Source: Sphagnum compactum
Lineage: Eukaryota; Bryophyta; Sphagnopsida; Sphagnales
Direction of reading: 5' to 3'
Length of the DNA: 64,000 bases
Assembly: GCA_965153455.1 (NCBI GenBank)
Contig: OZ234494.1
Coordinates: forward strand, 2,666,001-2,730,000
Shown here: one piece after another, positions 33,692 through 44,808 of the stretch
How the letters are laid out: each line of letters starts with the position of its first letter
Position numbering within the stretch: position 1 is the stretch's first letter
Translations under genes and position numbers: made by a program
The notes under the pieces: model-generated
Told to the model about the DNA's origin: nothing
Database searches by the model: none
What the model saw: the letters and a program-made list of their open reading frames with translations, nothing else

Positions 33692-36600
33692 CAACAGTCA
33701 GGGGCTGTTCAGATAGAGCGTGATACAATAAAGGGTAAATAGCTGAATGAGGAGTGGAGTGACAAGGTTCTGGAGATGGAGCAGAAGTACAATGAAATCT
33801 GGCACCCTCGTCTATGACAAACACAATGGTATCATCCTCAACATTCATGATCCTTGGCTAACTGTGGTATGTCTGCTATTGTTTCTTAAAACCCCAGGTA
33901 CATTATGTAATACTGCTGTCTGTTTCCTCTTTCCTATTCAATGATCCGTTGTCAGATATGAACTCGTTATATCCTCTTTATCAGGTCATCTTGCAATCCT
34001 ATTCAGGTTGACTTAAATAGTGAGTATCGAGCGGTTTAGCACTTGTGTCTCTGTCTGTAGACATACGTCTACAACCCCAGCAACATTGTGTAATGATGCA
34101 AAATATCCATTGATTTCTTGGGATGGAAGTTGGTTAAGTGTTGATATATCATAGCTATAGTTACAGTGCAGTTTCCAGAACATGGTATTTGGGAGTGCAT
34201 ATCTACTGAAGTAGAGCAACTGTTGTTGATTTCCCATGTGTATTGTCATGTGCAGTTTTTGGGCCACCCAGTGCACAGTAAATTCCTGACATGTGAGGAT
34301 GAAATGGCAGGTCTTTTTATTGTTGTTTCTGTCTTACTGTGGTCACAAAGATGTCATTGTAGGAATGCCATAGAATGTCATGTAACATTCATTTTCTCAC
34401 CTACATGCAAGCAGCAAGTGGAATTTCCATATGGTACCTGATGGATCATAGTGTTTGCAGTCTTGTTGTTTGCTTTGTGCAGTTAGAAGTAAGATGTCTT
34501 TACATTGTAACAGCCAGACCTGTGACAGAAACTCAGTGCATTGGTTAACATTTGACATTATCCTACATCCATTGCTGGGAATTGTTGAAGGTCCATGAAA
34601 CTTCTTATGACTGTTACTGTTGTTCAAATCTCTCCTCAATTTTGTGTTGAGGTCTTGTATTTTCCCTTTTCTTTAGGGTTGGGTTTCCTCTTTTTCATGT
34701 TTATATCTGAAATATCCATGATGGTCATCTCACGGTTGTCTTGAATCATAAGTATCAAGGAACTCTCAGTACTTATGAAGATATTGCAGCAACAGGCTAT
34801 TCAGGTTGTTGATGGTGGATGTGCTCCATTTCAGATATTCAAGTACCCGGACTCCCTGGATGTAGAGGACGACTTCCAAGGATGTTAAATCTGGGTACAG
34901 CGTTAACTTTGCGAGTGCTTTTTCCCTCAATCATTACACCTGATTTGACTGCTGCACAGTTATATTAAAGCATGTGTCAATTCCACATTGTCTACAACAT
35001 GTGATATTCTGTACTCAAGGAGTTGCACAGTTAGGAAAGAAGTACTACCACAGGCTCTCAGGCTGTGGCATATGCTCGTACTACCAAATGGCATAGATTA
35101 TTTGTTCGCAAAGCCAATCTCAACACCAGATTTGACCTCATAGCAAGGAGAAGGTGGTTTGAGTAGGCAGCAAGGGCCACATTGGCATTCGGCATGTGCC
35201 TCTGAAACCTTGCAGGCCCAACAGATATGACTAGATCAACACTTGTGGTCCAATTCATGAACGATCAAGAGTTGCATGTTGGCAGTATGTATAGCATCAC
35301 TGTTTGTTATTCTGGAGGATGTTGATGAGGTTGATTACACACTCTCCCACGTAGGTCAGGATGACACTTGTAAACCTGATTTTTCCTTGAATGTCACGTC
35401 ATCATCCTCTTTCCAGCTGCCTCTGATGACCACCTTTCCAATTCCTAGCCCATCTTGAGGTGTGCTGAAGGCTCATTGCTGAAATTCCAGGGGATATGGG
35501 ATCCAAGCTGATGCATTGTGTGCCACATTTATGTGAGCCTGATCATCTCGTACTATCTGCACAAGGGTTTCTACTATGTGAATTAAGGCTCATGCAGGTG
35601 TGCTGTTGTGCAGATCTTTAGCACCAACCCCTATTTGAAGATACAAAACTGAAAGATGCCAGCTTTGACAGGGGTTGAGTTGGAACATTGAGCTCGTGTG
35701 GTTTAGACAGTTAAGAACAGGCGTATACTATGTATTTTGTAAGCTGTTTAGCTAGAATGGCTGAAGATTCACAGTCTGGGGATTGGCAGGATTTAGCAAA
35801 TGGTGTAATAGGAGATAAATAAGGACACAAGTGGGCTGCATGTTGATTACAGGTTTGTGTTGTTGAAGTGGCAACTTTGTTCTTTTGGATATGTTCTATT
35901 TTAATTGTGAACTCTGCTTGATGTGCAACATTTCCTTTCTCTTGCATTGAAGCCACTTTTTCTGGTCTGATAATGGTGATAAGGACCTTCATCTGCCAAG
36001 AGAATAGAGGACATGATTTACATGTGGTGTATGATTGAATTGCATGTCATGTGAGACAAGGATTGACATTTAAAAAATAAGTTAGTCTGTTTAAAATGTG
36101 GTTCAAGTTTCAAAGCATATCCATTCTGTTTATGCACTCCACTCATTGTGAAGTGACTGGTGTGATAGTGCAGTCTGATAAGTTTAATATGGGTTTAGGG
36201 TTTACAGTTTTTTCAAATGGTTCTATGATACACCAGAGAAGGAGACAATGGATGGGATTCAAAATGAGGTTTGAATCTATCATTCATGCATGTGATACAC
36301 TTGCATGTGTTCTTTTGGGCTTTTGTATTCTCATGTACCATTGTGACAGGGATCCTTTTGGTTCTCTGTCTCTGAGGTAGAGGTGATGAGATGTATTTTC
36401 TGGTTCCTCATGTTGCATCATAAGGGGTGGTGATCATGATGGAGCGTAGGCAATGTGATGGCTGTCATCTTGTGTGCTACTTTGTGTTTTTCATTTGTAG
36501 CAAAATTAATCGGAAGCTGTTGTCTTGTTGCAGAAGTAATCAAGGATGATTTGTGGCCCAACCTGCTTAAATATTTCAGCAATGTGATTGTCTAGCTGAC

Positions 36601-37004
36601 CCATTATGGTTGTGTCTACTTTGGTTCTACTGAATAGATCATGACCATTCTTTTCTTGGGTAGTTGCGGAAGTTATAGTTTTCTGAATTCAGGACCCAGA
36701 TGAGGATAAATATGAAGATTATGACTTGTAGAGACCGTAAGTTCTATTTCAAGCTCATGTTCCAGGTGTTATGTTTTATCTGTGGAGATCTGCCAATGCC
36801 ATGTCAAGTTAAAAGTCTGTCACCATAATTATATGCATTCAATTTCAACAGGGTTCTTTGTGTTGAAAAACTTGTACAGGCATCCTTGTATCTTGGTTTG
36901 ATGGTTTGATTGTCTTAAGAATGGCAAGTTCATGTGGCATTTTGCAGGGAAAGGGTGCTGGTGGCCTAGAAGAAGAACAACAGGAGCCTCAAGTCAGTAG
37001 ATGA
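33692..37004 (+). pseudogene. SET/NAP1-related histone chaperone pseudogene (NRP-like)
   Basis: Exon-like pieces lie in the family order. 33,692-33,866 has EEWSDKVLEMEQKYNEI, then after a frameshift YDKHNGIILNIHDPWLT, followed by a GT donor. 34,256-34,310 has FLGHPVHSKFLTCEDEM after TGCAG. 34,835 to about 34,910 has IFKYPDSLDVEDDF, then DVKSGYSVNF after another frameshift. 36,534-36,583 has EVIKDDLWPNLLKYFSN. 36,693-36,731 has the acidic DPDEDKYEDYD. 36,948-37,004 gives an EEEQQEP tail. Together they match the dimerisation helix, earmuff domain and acidic tail of plant NAP1-related proteins (SET family, H2A/H2B chaperones). Damage includes a TAG near 33,736, frameshifts near 33,813 and 34,880 and no recognisable middle exons. 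Keeping introns makes it a duplicated, not a processed, copy. Confidence 0.75.
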
Positions 37005-38034
37005 TTGTAATTGCTATAGATGTGTAACTGCACATAATCATACACAAATTTGTTGCATGACAAAAAATGACAAGTTCATAGAACATATCTGTTACATGAG
37101 AATCTTATTTCACTCTGGTTTGACTTGATTACAGAAGCCTTAAAAGCATGGGCACAACAAACAGCACTACAGTGTTCAGCCATCCATGGGATGTATATTG
37201 TGTGCAGAAGAACCTGCTCTACCACCATGCAGGATAGACAGTGCCATTTGCTAGATCATGCTTCAACTCTCCAGACCCCATAGAAAGCCAGTAGAAACAT
37301 CTACTGCAAAGATGAACATCAACAGATAAGAGGACAATGAAGATATCAGCCACCTTACATAATCTCTGTCATCATCACTGACGTAATCAAATGCACACTC
37401 CAATCTCTTTCAACCTACATACTTTATTTTATACAACATGGAGGCAAATGCAGATACTCCACAAACACCTGTGCTCCAGTGTTGTGATTCAATTGGCATC
37501 CAATCTCCAACTTCAAATGTGTGCTTGTACATGTGCATGTCTGACAAATGTCAAACCAGTACGAAACTCTTGAGTTAACAAACTAAAATCCCAAACAGGC
37601 ATGACAAATTCTCGCAACACAGATCTTCAATTCCAATCATCTTCATGATGATTTACTATTCCTGCACTGAAGCAATGAGGTATCATGTTTCTGTCCTCCC
37701 AAAAAGTTGAAGACCACACACTGGGAAACTTCTTTGGCTCATGGTCTGAGACACATCCACTTACTGATCAAGAAGCAACCCAAAGCATTTCAGTTTGCAC
37801 CAGATGAATTAAGCTATTCAAGGATGAAAACTGACACAGAACCTTAAAAAAACAATGTTGAGATTGTACTGATCCACATGAATGACAGAAAATACAATTT
37901 CAACCTGGCCCCCTCTGCATAACCTACTGAAGCAGCTTATATAAAGATCCTCACTAAAGCAATCCTAGAGGCTTTGTATCACTTGGCTTGCAAGAATCTT
38001 GTCGGCCATGCTAAAAAAAAGCTGCTTTAGCAAC
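37005..38034. other. Intergenic region between the pseudogene and the eIF3g stop
   Basis: About 1 kb with no coding features that I can support. It should include the 3' untranslated region of the eIF3g gene, which is read leftward from 38,035. Confidence 0.5.
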
Positions 38035-39923
38035 TTAAGCTCTATCAGCCCTTGGAGTAGCCCACTCCACTCGGAGAATGAGATTGTCATAACCATAACC
38101 ATCCAACTTGTTGATTGCTCGAATAGCATCATCCCTGCAAACAATTTCAGTATTGAGTCACTGAATCAGCACATCACACCAAAACAGTCACATGTTGACA
38201 GACCAGATCATGAGCAAAACTTAAATCATCTACTGCTGTTTCATCAATGTGAAATTGAGCTGGAGACTTGCTGCTTAGGTTTACAACACAGGGAAATGCG
38301 TTGACAGACCTCAAACTAGAATGATCACTAAATATCAAGGACATAATATGCTAGAAATTGCAAAGGAAAGAGCAGATTTTCATACTGCTTTCTCATATAC
38401 AAGCCTGGCACTTCACAGCATAATCAAGTTCTTTCACATAATTCATTATACAAGTAGCAATACTCTAAACATGATAATTGAGGACATTCATATCTATAAA
38501 TCTTGTGCTGGAAGTCAATTCATTTTGAGTCATGTGAACCAAGACCCTGAAGTCCTCAAGCCTGTTTCTAAGGTTGGTTGATACTGTAATTTGCTAGTTT
38601 GGATTTATTCTTCAGAAAATGTGAAAGAATATGTGAGATGACCCACCGGCTGACAAAATTGATGAATGCAAAACCACGACTGAGTCCAGTTTCTCGGTCA
38701 AAAGCAACGTAGATGCGGGAAATGGCACCGAAGGGCCGGAACAACTCCTGAAGATCCTGTTCACGGGTATCCTCTGATAAGTTTGTGACCCGAATGGAGT
38801 TGTCATCTCTCCCCCGACGCATACTATCACCGTCATTAGTACTGGCTCCTCCTCGCCTAGATGGGGGAATGTATGATCCTTTTGCACTGGCTGCTCCAGC
38901 AGATCCAACCAGACCTCCCAAGTCATCATCCATTGGAGGCTTCTCACCTCCAACAGCAAAGCCCTTTGTTGCAGCCAACTCCTTGAAGGGACACTTGGAG
39001 GTCCAGTGATCACCCTTCTTTCCACATGTCCTGCAGACAATAAGTGATGCATTTCCGAGGCTTGCAAGATCAGCTCCCTTCTCAATTTCTTGCTTCGTGC
39101 CAGCTGCCCTAGTCCTCTCCAGAAAAATCTCCTCCGTTGACACGACAGTCAGATTCTCAGAAGCATTTTGGCCCAGTGCATCACCAAACTTCTTCAGGGA
39201 TCGCCGCCGAATTGCAGCTGGGTTCAGCTTCTTCACCTACAACAGGAAGAGATACAAGAAATCGCAAAATAAAAAAAACATGCAAATCGCCTGAAGGGGC
39301 AAAGATTACAGTGCAGAAACCCTGAAATATCTAAAATCGTCAGCAAGACGTAAATCCGGAAGGAAAAAATGGGCTGCTGATTCTAGGATGAACTTCCAGG
39401 CCTTCAGGGAGGAAAGAAAATGCCAGTAGTGGAAGATTACTTAGATTTTTAAGTGAAATTTTCGTTGCTATTTCTTGCTTTAGAATCAAGCTTCAAAGAA
39501 CTAGCAATCTGACTGCAGGCAGAGCCTTCAACCTTGCGAGTCACAAACCGGGCCATCATCTCTGACCGAGTACATATGTTGAACTTCAGCAGTAAAACCT
39601 AGCAAGCCTTATCAACACGCTTTAAGCGCACAGCGGCGTCCCAAAGAAGGGTACACATGATACAAGAAACCATCGAAGACCATACTTAATGGAAGAGAAA
39701 AAACCCTTTGAAGAAGTTCCAGTATCAAACTACCCACCTGCTTCTTCACACGAACTGTTTTGGTGACCTTGATCCGCACCCCATCCTCGTTTTTCCTCCA
39801 CTCAATGATGATCTTCACGCCTTTCTCGTCAGGCCCAATGACTTGGGTGGGTGGCAATACACCCTCGATGCCATCGTCCTCTTCCGCAGCATCTCCCCAT
39901 CTGAAGTCTCTCCTCCCACCCAT
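38035..39923 (-). CDS. EIF3G: Eukaryotic translation initiation factor 3 subunit G (eIF3g)
   Basis: eIF3g is an RNA-binding subunit of the cytoplasmic eIF3 complex, acting in scanning and 40S recruitment. Three exons on the minus strand: 39,923-39,738, 39,236-38,647 and 38,134-38,035, giving 291 residues, the usual plant length. Donors GTGGGT and GTGGGT and acceptors TTGTAG and TTGCAG keep frame (phases 0 and 2). The N-terminus starts MGGRRDFRWGD with an acidic stretch and PPTQVIGPDEKG. A CCHC zinc knuckle (CRTCGKKGDHWTSKC) lies at residues 130-144. A C-terminal RRM spans about 209-286, with RNP2 IRVTNL (210-215) and RNP1 RGFAFINF (249-256). It ends VEWATPRADRA. No damage is seen. The start is the first ATG after an untranslated leader and matches the family N-terminus. 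A telo-box and G-rich tract lie upstream. Confidence 0.96.
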
Positions 39924-40196
39924 GTTCGCTCCAAAAAACACTCCCTCCTCCCTCCTCACAACGCTCAAAGCCCAGACAAACCAAAAAAAAGGCTCAACAA
40001 ACAAAACCCCAAAGGAAAAAAAAACACACCGAAAAAAGCAGGCGTTCAACTGCTATCTCTCTAACAACCGAGGCAGCCAACAAAAGAAGGCACAAATCAA
40101 CGAGGATGCGAAGAAGAACAAAAGAGCGAGAGACGCAACAAAGACACAAGAAACATATCCTGGAACCCCAATATGCACGCTCCCGTGTAGCGGCGG

Positions 40197-40205
40197 AAAC
40201 CCTAA
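40197..40205. promoter_or_regulatory. Telo-box upstream of eIF3g
   Basis: AAACCCTAA lies about 275 bp upstream of the eIF3g start codon. The telo-box is a known promoter or leader element of plant translation-machinery genes and is bound by Myb/TRB proteins. A single copy of nine bases may be chance, but gene class and distance fit. Confidence 0.5.
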
Positions 40206-40275
40206 TCCGGGTCACCCTCTATTACAGAGGTCCAACGGCATCGCGAGAATGGGACCTTCTGCGTAAGGTTCTGCA

Positions 40276-40310
40276 ACCCGGGTGGGGGGGCCGGGGGGGC
40301 GGGTGGGGGT
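40276..40310 (+). promoter_or_regulatory. G-rich tract in the eIF3g upstream region
   Basis: Five G-runs (three or more G each, two of them seven long) within about 32 bases form a strong G-quadruplex pattern about 360 bp upstream of the eIF3g start. Its strand is opposite to the gene. Any regulatory effect is inferred. Confidence 0.45.
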
Positions 40311-40334
40311 CCTTACTACTGTTTGTAAGGTGAC

Positions 40335-43290
40335 TTGGCGTGAACTGCAAGTAAGGACCGGCCCTTGGAAAGGGGTCCCCAAATTCGGTGCCTATGCATT
40401 TGGCCTTGAGCTAGGTCCCTCAATTTTCTGAAACCTCCCTAGTCCTTGTAAGACAGCTCTTTTGTGCCTTAATAAACTCGGGCTCCAGACAACCGCACAC
40501 TTGAGCCTGTTACCGGACATAACCATCATCCATCATGAGAATCAAAGGATATTGTGTTTTCATCCATGTACAGAGTTGGCTATGAAATCTTCATCCAAAG
40601 GACAAGGGTTATGGAATCATTGGGCCAATAAAGAGCCCAAGGTGGTAACCATGTGCTAACTAGTAAGTTGCTAATGAAATGGAGGTCAAAGGTTATGGAC
40701 TTTTGGGTTACTGAAATTGGGGAAAATTTCCCCCCCCCCAAAATGAGCAAAATTAGTCAAATTTCCACTAGAATAGAAAAATTTACACTAGAATATTTTT
40801 TTAAAGAATTTAAAATTCTTTAAAAAATATTCAAAAACATCTTTTTTGGTCAAATAGAAAAATTAAAAAAACATGGTTGCCAATGAACAATTTTCTTGTT
40901 TATTATTTGAGTATCATAATTATCCTCAACATATTAGATTACTGAGTAATTGAGAATTAACATTCGACTAATTTTGCTAAATTTTTGGGTTAAATTTCGC
41001 CAGAATTTCAATATGAAAAAAATTAAAAATTAAAAAAATTAAAATTGCAAGGTTATTGCCTAAGTGGTTAGAACTTGGGATCCATGGCCTTCAAGTAATT
41101 GTCCACTCTTATTGCCCTGGTAGGTAATGGTTATTAAAAATAATAAACACATTCTTGTTATGTTTATGGGATAGTCTTAATTTTATAAGAAAATTATAAA
41201 AATTTCGGCACAAGTAAAATATATGAAAAATAAATTAATTTATGCCAAAACCGTTCATGTGCTACAATAGTTTAGACATTATGTTTGCTAGTGTATGGCA
41301 TTGACCTCCTTATATGGCCATACATTAGCCAACATATTATGTATTACACACACATAAATGTTGCAACATGCTTTTAGAACTTGTCTTAAACATTTCCAAA
41401 AAATAATTTAATTACCCCCAAACCTTAAAAGGTATTACAATATTCTATTTTGTGGTACATCTTGCCATGGATCTCTCTTTTAGGATTTAGGGTTTAGGGT
41501 AGCTTGGCAACTTTGACCCTAATTATATTATTCAAATGTTTTAGGAATTTTATTTTTCCAAATAATTTTTTTTGTGAAGGAAAATATAAAATGTATTAGA
41601 ATATTTTTAAAATTATATTTCTCAACATGAAATCTTCATAATTAATTAATTAATTAATTGACAAACATGTGTTGAAGCTACCCCCTTACTAGGTGAGGAT
41701 TATGAACATGATATTTGTTACCTTGATCTTGGTTACCAACCTAGTAGTAGGCCATCTACCTAGTAGGTGCCTTTCTTAGAGCCAATAAGAGAATGCCATG
41801 TGAGCAAGCTCTCTCAAAACCTTAACTAGGTTTTAACCTTATCAACCAAATGAGGATGAAATCCATTGGGCAAACTGGTGGAGTAAAATTTTGACTAGGG
41901 TAATGCCCAAGGAAGGAAGGGGTGTTCCCAAATAAGCACCCACTTAACATGGAGTCAATTTTGCTTGGTAATGTGCCCTCTCTAGACTAGATACACTAGA
42001 ACTTTTTTTACTTGTGATTTTATGTTTATAATTTATTTTCTTGGAGAGTATTAATGTTTTGCAAGTATCTGATTTTTTTTCATATTTTTTAGCTCAAATA
42101 TTTTTCATAAATATAGAATATTTTCCCGTTGAACAATGGCATATCATCACCCTTGGAAAATCCTATCCATGCTAGATTTGGGTGTGTAGAGAGAATTGAG
42201 AAATTATTGAGTGAAATTTTGGGTCTACATATCCACAACCACATACCATAGTGCTTAGGCCAATTCAAAATTAATTAAATTTTTGGTGATTTTTTTGGAT
42301 AAATATTCAATAGTTGAATTCAAATTTCCAGAAAATATTAACATATTTTCTCACGTATTATTTTTCCCCCATTCAATTGGTTTAGTTTTTTTTTTTTTTT
42401 TTTCCAAAAGAAATTAAGTGATTGCCTAGTATGTGCACATGAGAAAGTTGACATCTTGATAAAGAAAATAATAATAATAACAATGACTCTTTCATTGCTC
42501 TAAAAGTATACTACTTAACCCCCTTAACTTCACGAAAGTGTAATTAGCGTCAATTTTTAGTTAATCAATACTCAATATATGCCAATTTGCCAATTAATAA
42601 TTTAACCTTTGTTGAAAATTGAAATTAATTTTAAAATGAGTGTCAAATTGAGTTTTAAAAATTTAAAAAAAAATCAATGACATATTCAACAATGGGCTGT
42701 TGAATTGGCCTAGGTACTCTTGTGTGGTTAAATAGGTAACAGGCATGGGTTACTAGTTCCTACCCTTGATTAAACCTTTGACCAATAAATTAATTAATTA
42801 AAAAAATTTATATATATAGATTATATATATATATATATATACTTACTTACTTAAAAAACTAATTGGGGAACCATTTTGGATATTTTCAAATTTAGACTTG
42901 CAATTTCAAGCATGGCAAAAAATATAATGGACCAAATTTTTTTTGTCTCCACAAATAAAATCTAGTGCACATGGCCATTCATATTTTTAAACTTCCATTA
43001 ATTATAGTTTATAATATGTTCGTCCTTTTTTTAAATAGGATGGTCCCACACACACACCCATAATTTGGCCTCTTTCCTAAGGAGGACTTCAATAGGATAT
43101 TCCACAAAAAATTCCATCCTGTAATGCCTACTATAAATAAAATGAGTTAAATAAAATCATCCATAACCTATTGTTTAGAGGCTCTTGAGCCCTTTTTTTT
43201 CATCCATCTGTAACCAGAGTTATGTGACTTTTCATCAGTGGTTGTTTCTTTTTCCTTTTCTTTTAATTAATTAATTATTATTCTTTTCTG
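40335..43290. other. AT-rich intergenic DNA between divergent genes
   Basis: No gene seen. It contains telomere-type TTTAGGGTTTAGGG at 41,485-41,500, an ATTA run at 41,640-41,659, poly-T at about 42,390 and an AT dinucleotide tract at 42,822-42,841. Confidence 0.6.
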
Positions 43291-43527
43291 ATGTCTCCCT
43301 CTACCTCCTCCCAGTTCCAACTCAACCCGAATAAAAAAAGGAAAGAAAAGAGAGGAAAAAGAGAGGAAAGAAAAAGAAAATTTGAAGGTACTTACTTACT
43401 TGGGCCAGAGGACAAGACACGTGGCAGGTTGATTACGAAATTCGTTTCACACACACGGAAACTGACCCTATGGACAACTGAAGAGCCGTTTTCACACTTG
43501 GGGCTCACCTACCGACCCCGCAACTGT

Positions 43528-43528
<1 letters not shown>

Positions 43529-43562
<34 letters not shown>
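43529..43562. repeat. CT/TC microsatellite upstream of the TRF-like gene
   Basis: About 17 TC units in the proximal promoter or leader region of the downstream Myb gene. TC-rich tracts are common in plant core promoters and 5' leaders. Open frames read through it are artefacts. Confidence 0.85.
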
Positions 43563-43566
<4 letters not shown>

Positions 43567-44280
43567 GCCTTGTTCTCTCTGCGGTGTGCACAGCGATGGC
43601 GTCTCTTGTACACCACTTTTGTCCCTCCCGATTTCCAATTTGTGTGTCGCAATCCCTCCATTTGGTGCTTCAGCCCATCTGATTGCTGAAATTTTGCTCC
43701 TGGTTTCCTTTTTCCTCCTGCGAAAAACTGTCTTTTATCCGCTCCGGAATCTCCGTTGGTGACGTCGAGCTTCTGAGATGATGATGGTGGAGGCTCAATA
43801 GCGTGGCTGCCGCATCCGGATTTTTTTTTTGTTTGGTTGCAACGGTGAAACTTCCTTCCGGGGCTGCAATTGTCGGGTTTTCGTAAGTAAGGGGAGCGGT
43901 AAGCGGCCGGAAACAACTGCTACTACGGCACGGGAGTTGCGATAATTTTGGTTATTTCGTGTATAAGAGGTGCTTTCCTTATCCTATTGAGAGTCTCTCG
44001 TCTCAATTTTGATACGAGGTAGCAAGGGTTTGGTGCTTGTTTTCCTGCCCGTGTGCTTTGTGAGGCATTTTTGTGTTTGCACTTTTGGCTATAGATCAGA
44101 AATATATGCGTAGGAAGATGCGGGGATGTGTTTTGTGAGTGTGTATTTTCTTCCGTCCTGTGTTTCCTCTCCCCTCCCCGTTTTTCCCGCCCCTCCCCCC
44201 GTCCCACAAGAAGATCTTCACGAGGACTAATAACCGGAGAAATAACCATCCATCGATGTGTTCTCGCACTTCTTCACATC

Positions 44281-44550
44281 ATGTGCTTGCAAGAACTCTA
44301 TTTCCGTGTCTCTGGGATTATCACTGTGAGCCCCGTCTACGGTGAGCAGGTCGTTGACTTTGAGAAATTGTTGGATCAGGTCGACAAGCGCTTGTTAGAA
44401 AACTCTTGGCGGTCGGTGTCCGTTTCAAAGGCGGGGACTTCGTCCGTTAAGCAAAGGTCCAGTGTCAATCCGGATCTTACAGGACACTTCTTGAACCGGG
44501 ATGCCTATGGAAAAACAAAATCTGAGATTGACTCTCTCGTCTGCACGTAG
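44281..44550 (+). other. Possible upstream ORF or alternative N-terminal exon of the TRF-like gene
   Basis: An 89-codon open frame (ATG at 44,281, stop at 44,548) with protein-like composition (VVDFEKLLDQVDKRLLENSW) lies about 260 bp before the chosen ATG. An open frame of the same phase reaches back to 44,128. It could be a leader uORF or a coding exon spliced to the main frame (an AAG|GT donor lies near 44,457 and a CCACAG acceptor at 44,806). I could not match it to a known family. Confidence 0.35.
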
Positions 44551-44808
44551 TCTTAGGAGGCCAAAAAATATGGTGCGCTTCTGTGACGAGAATCCTGTTT
44601 TTTCTCCGACTGTCGTAGATAGTGCTCCTATCGCTCTCCATCTCTTGTACTATTGACAGATCGATACTTCTCCTTGTAGAACTCATTTGAAGGTAAAAAA
44701 GAACGAGTTGCTGCCAGGATTTGCTCAAACACATGATATCAGACTTGACTTGTTTGTGTGTACTTTCAGGATTCTGTCTATGTAAGGTTGTAGATTAGTC
44801 CCACAGCA

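Noticed and set aside
41045-41115. tRNA-like stretch (TGCCTAAGTGGTTAGAAC) suggesting a tRNA-Ser/Leu gene or SINE head
   Set aside because: It resembles an A box, but there is no matching T arm (GGTTCRANNCC) or acceptor stem in the next 90 bases, and no poly-A or repeat copy in the window.
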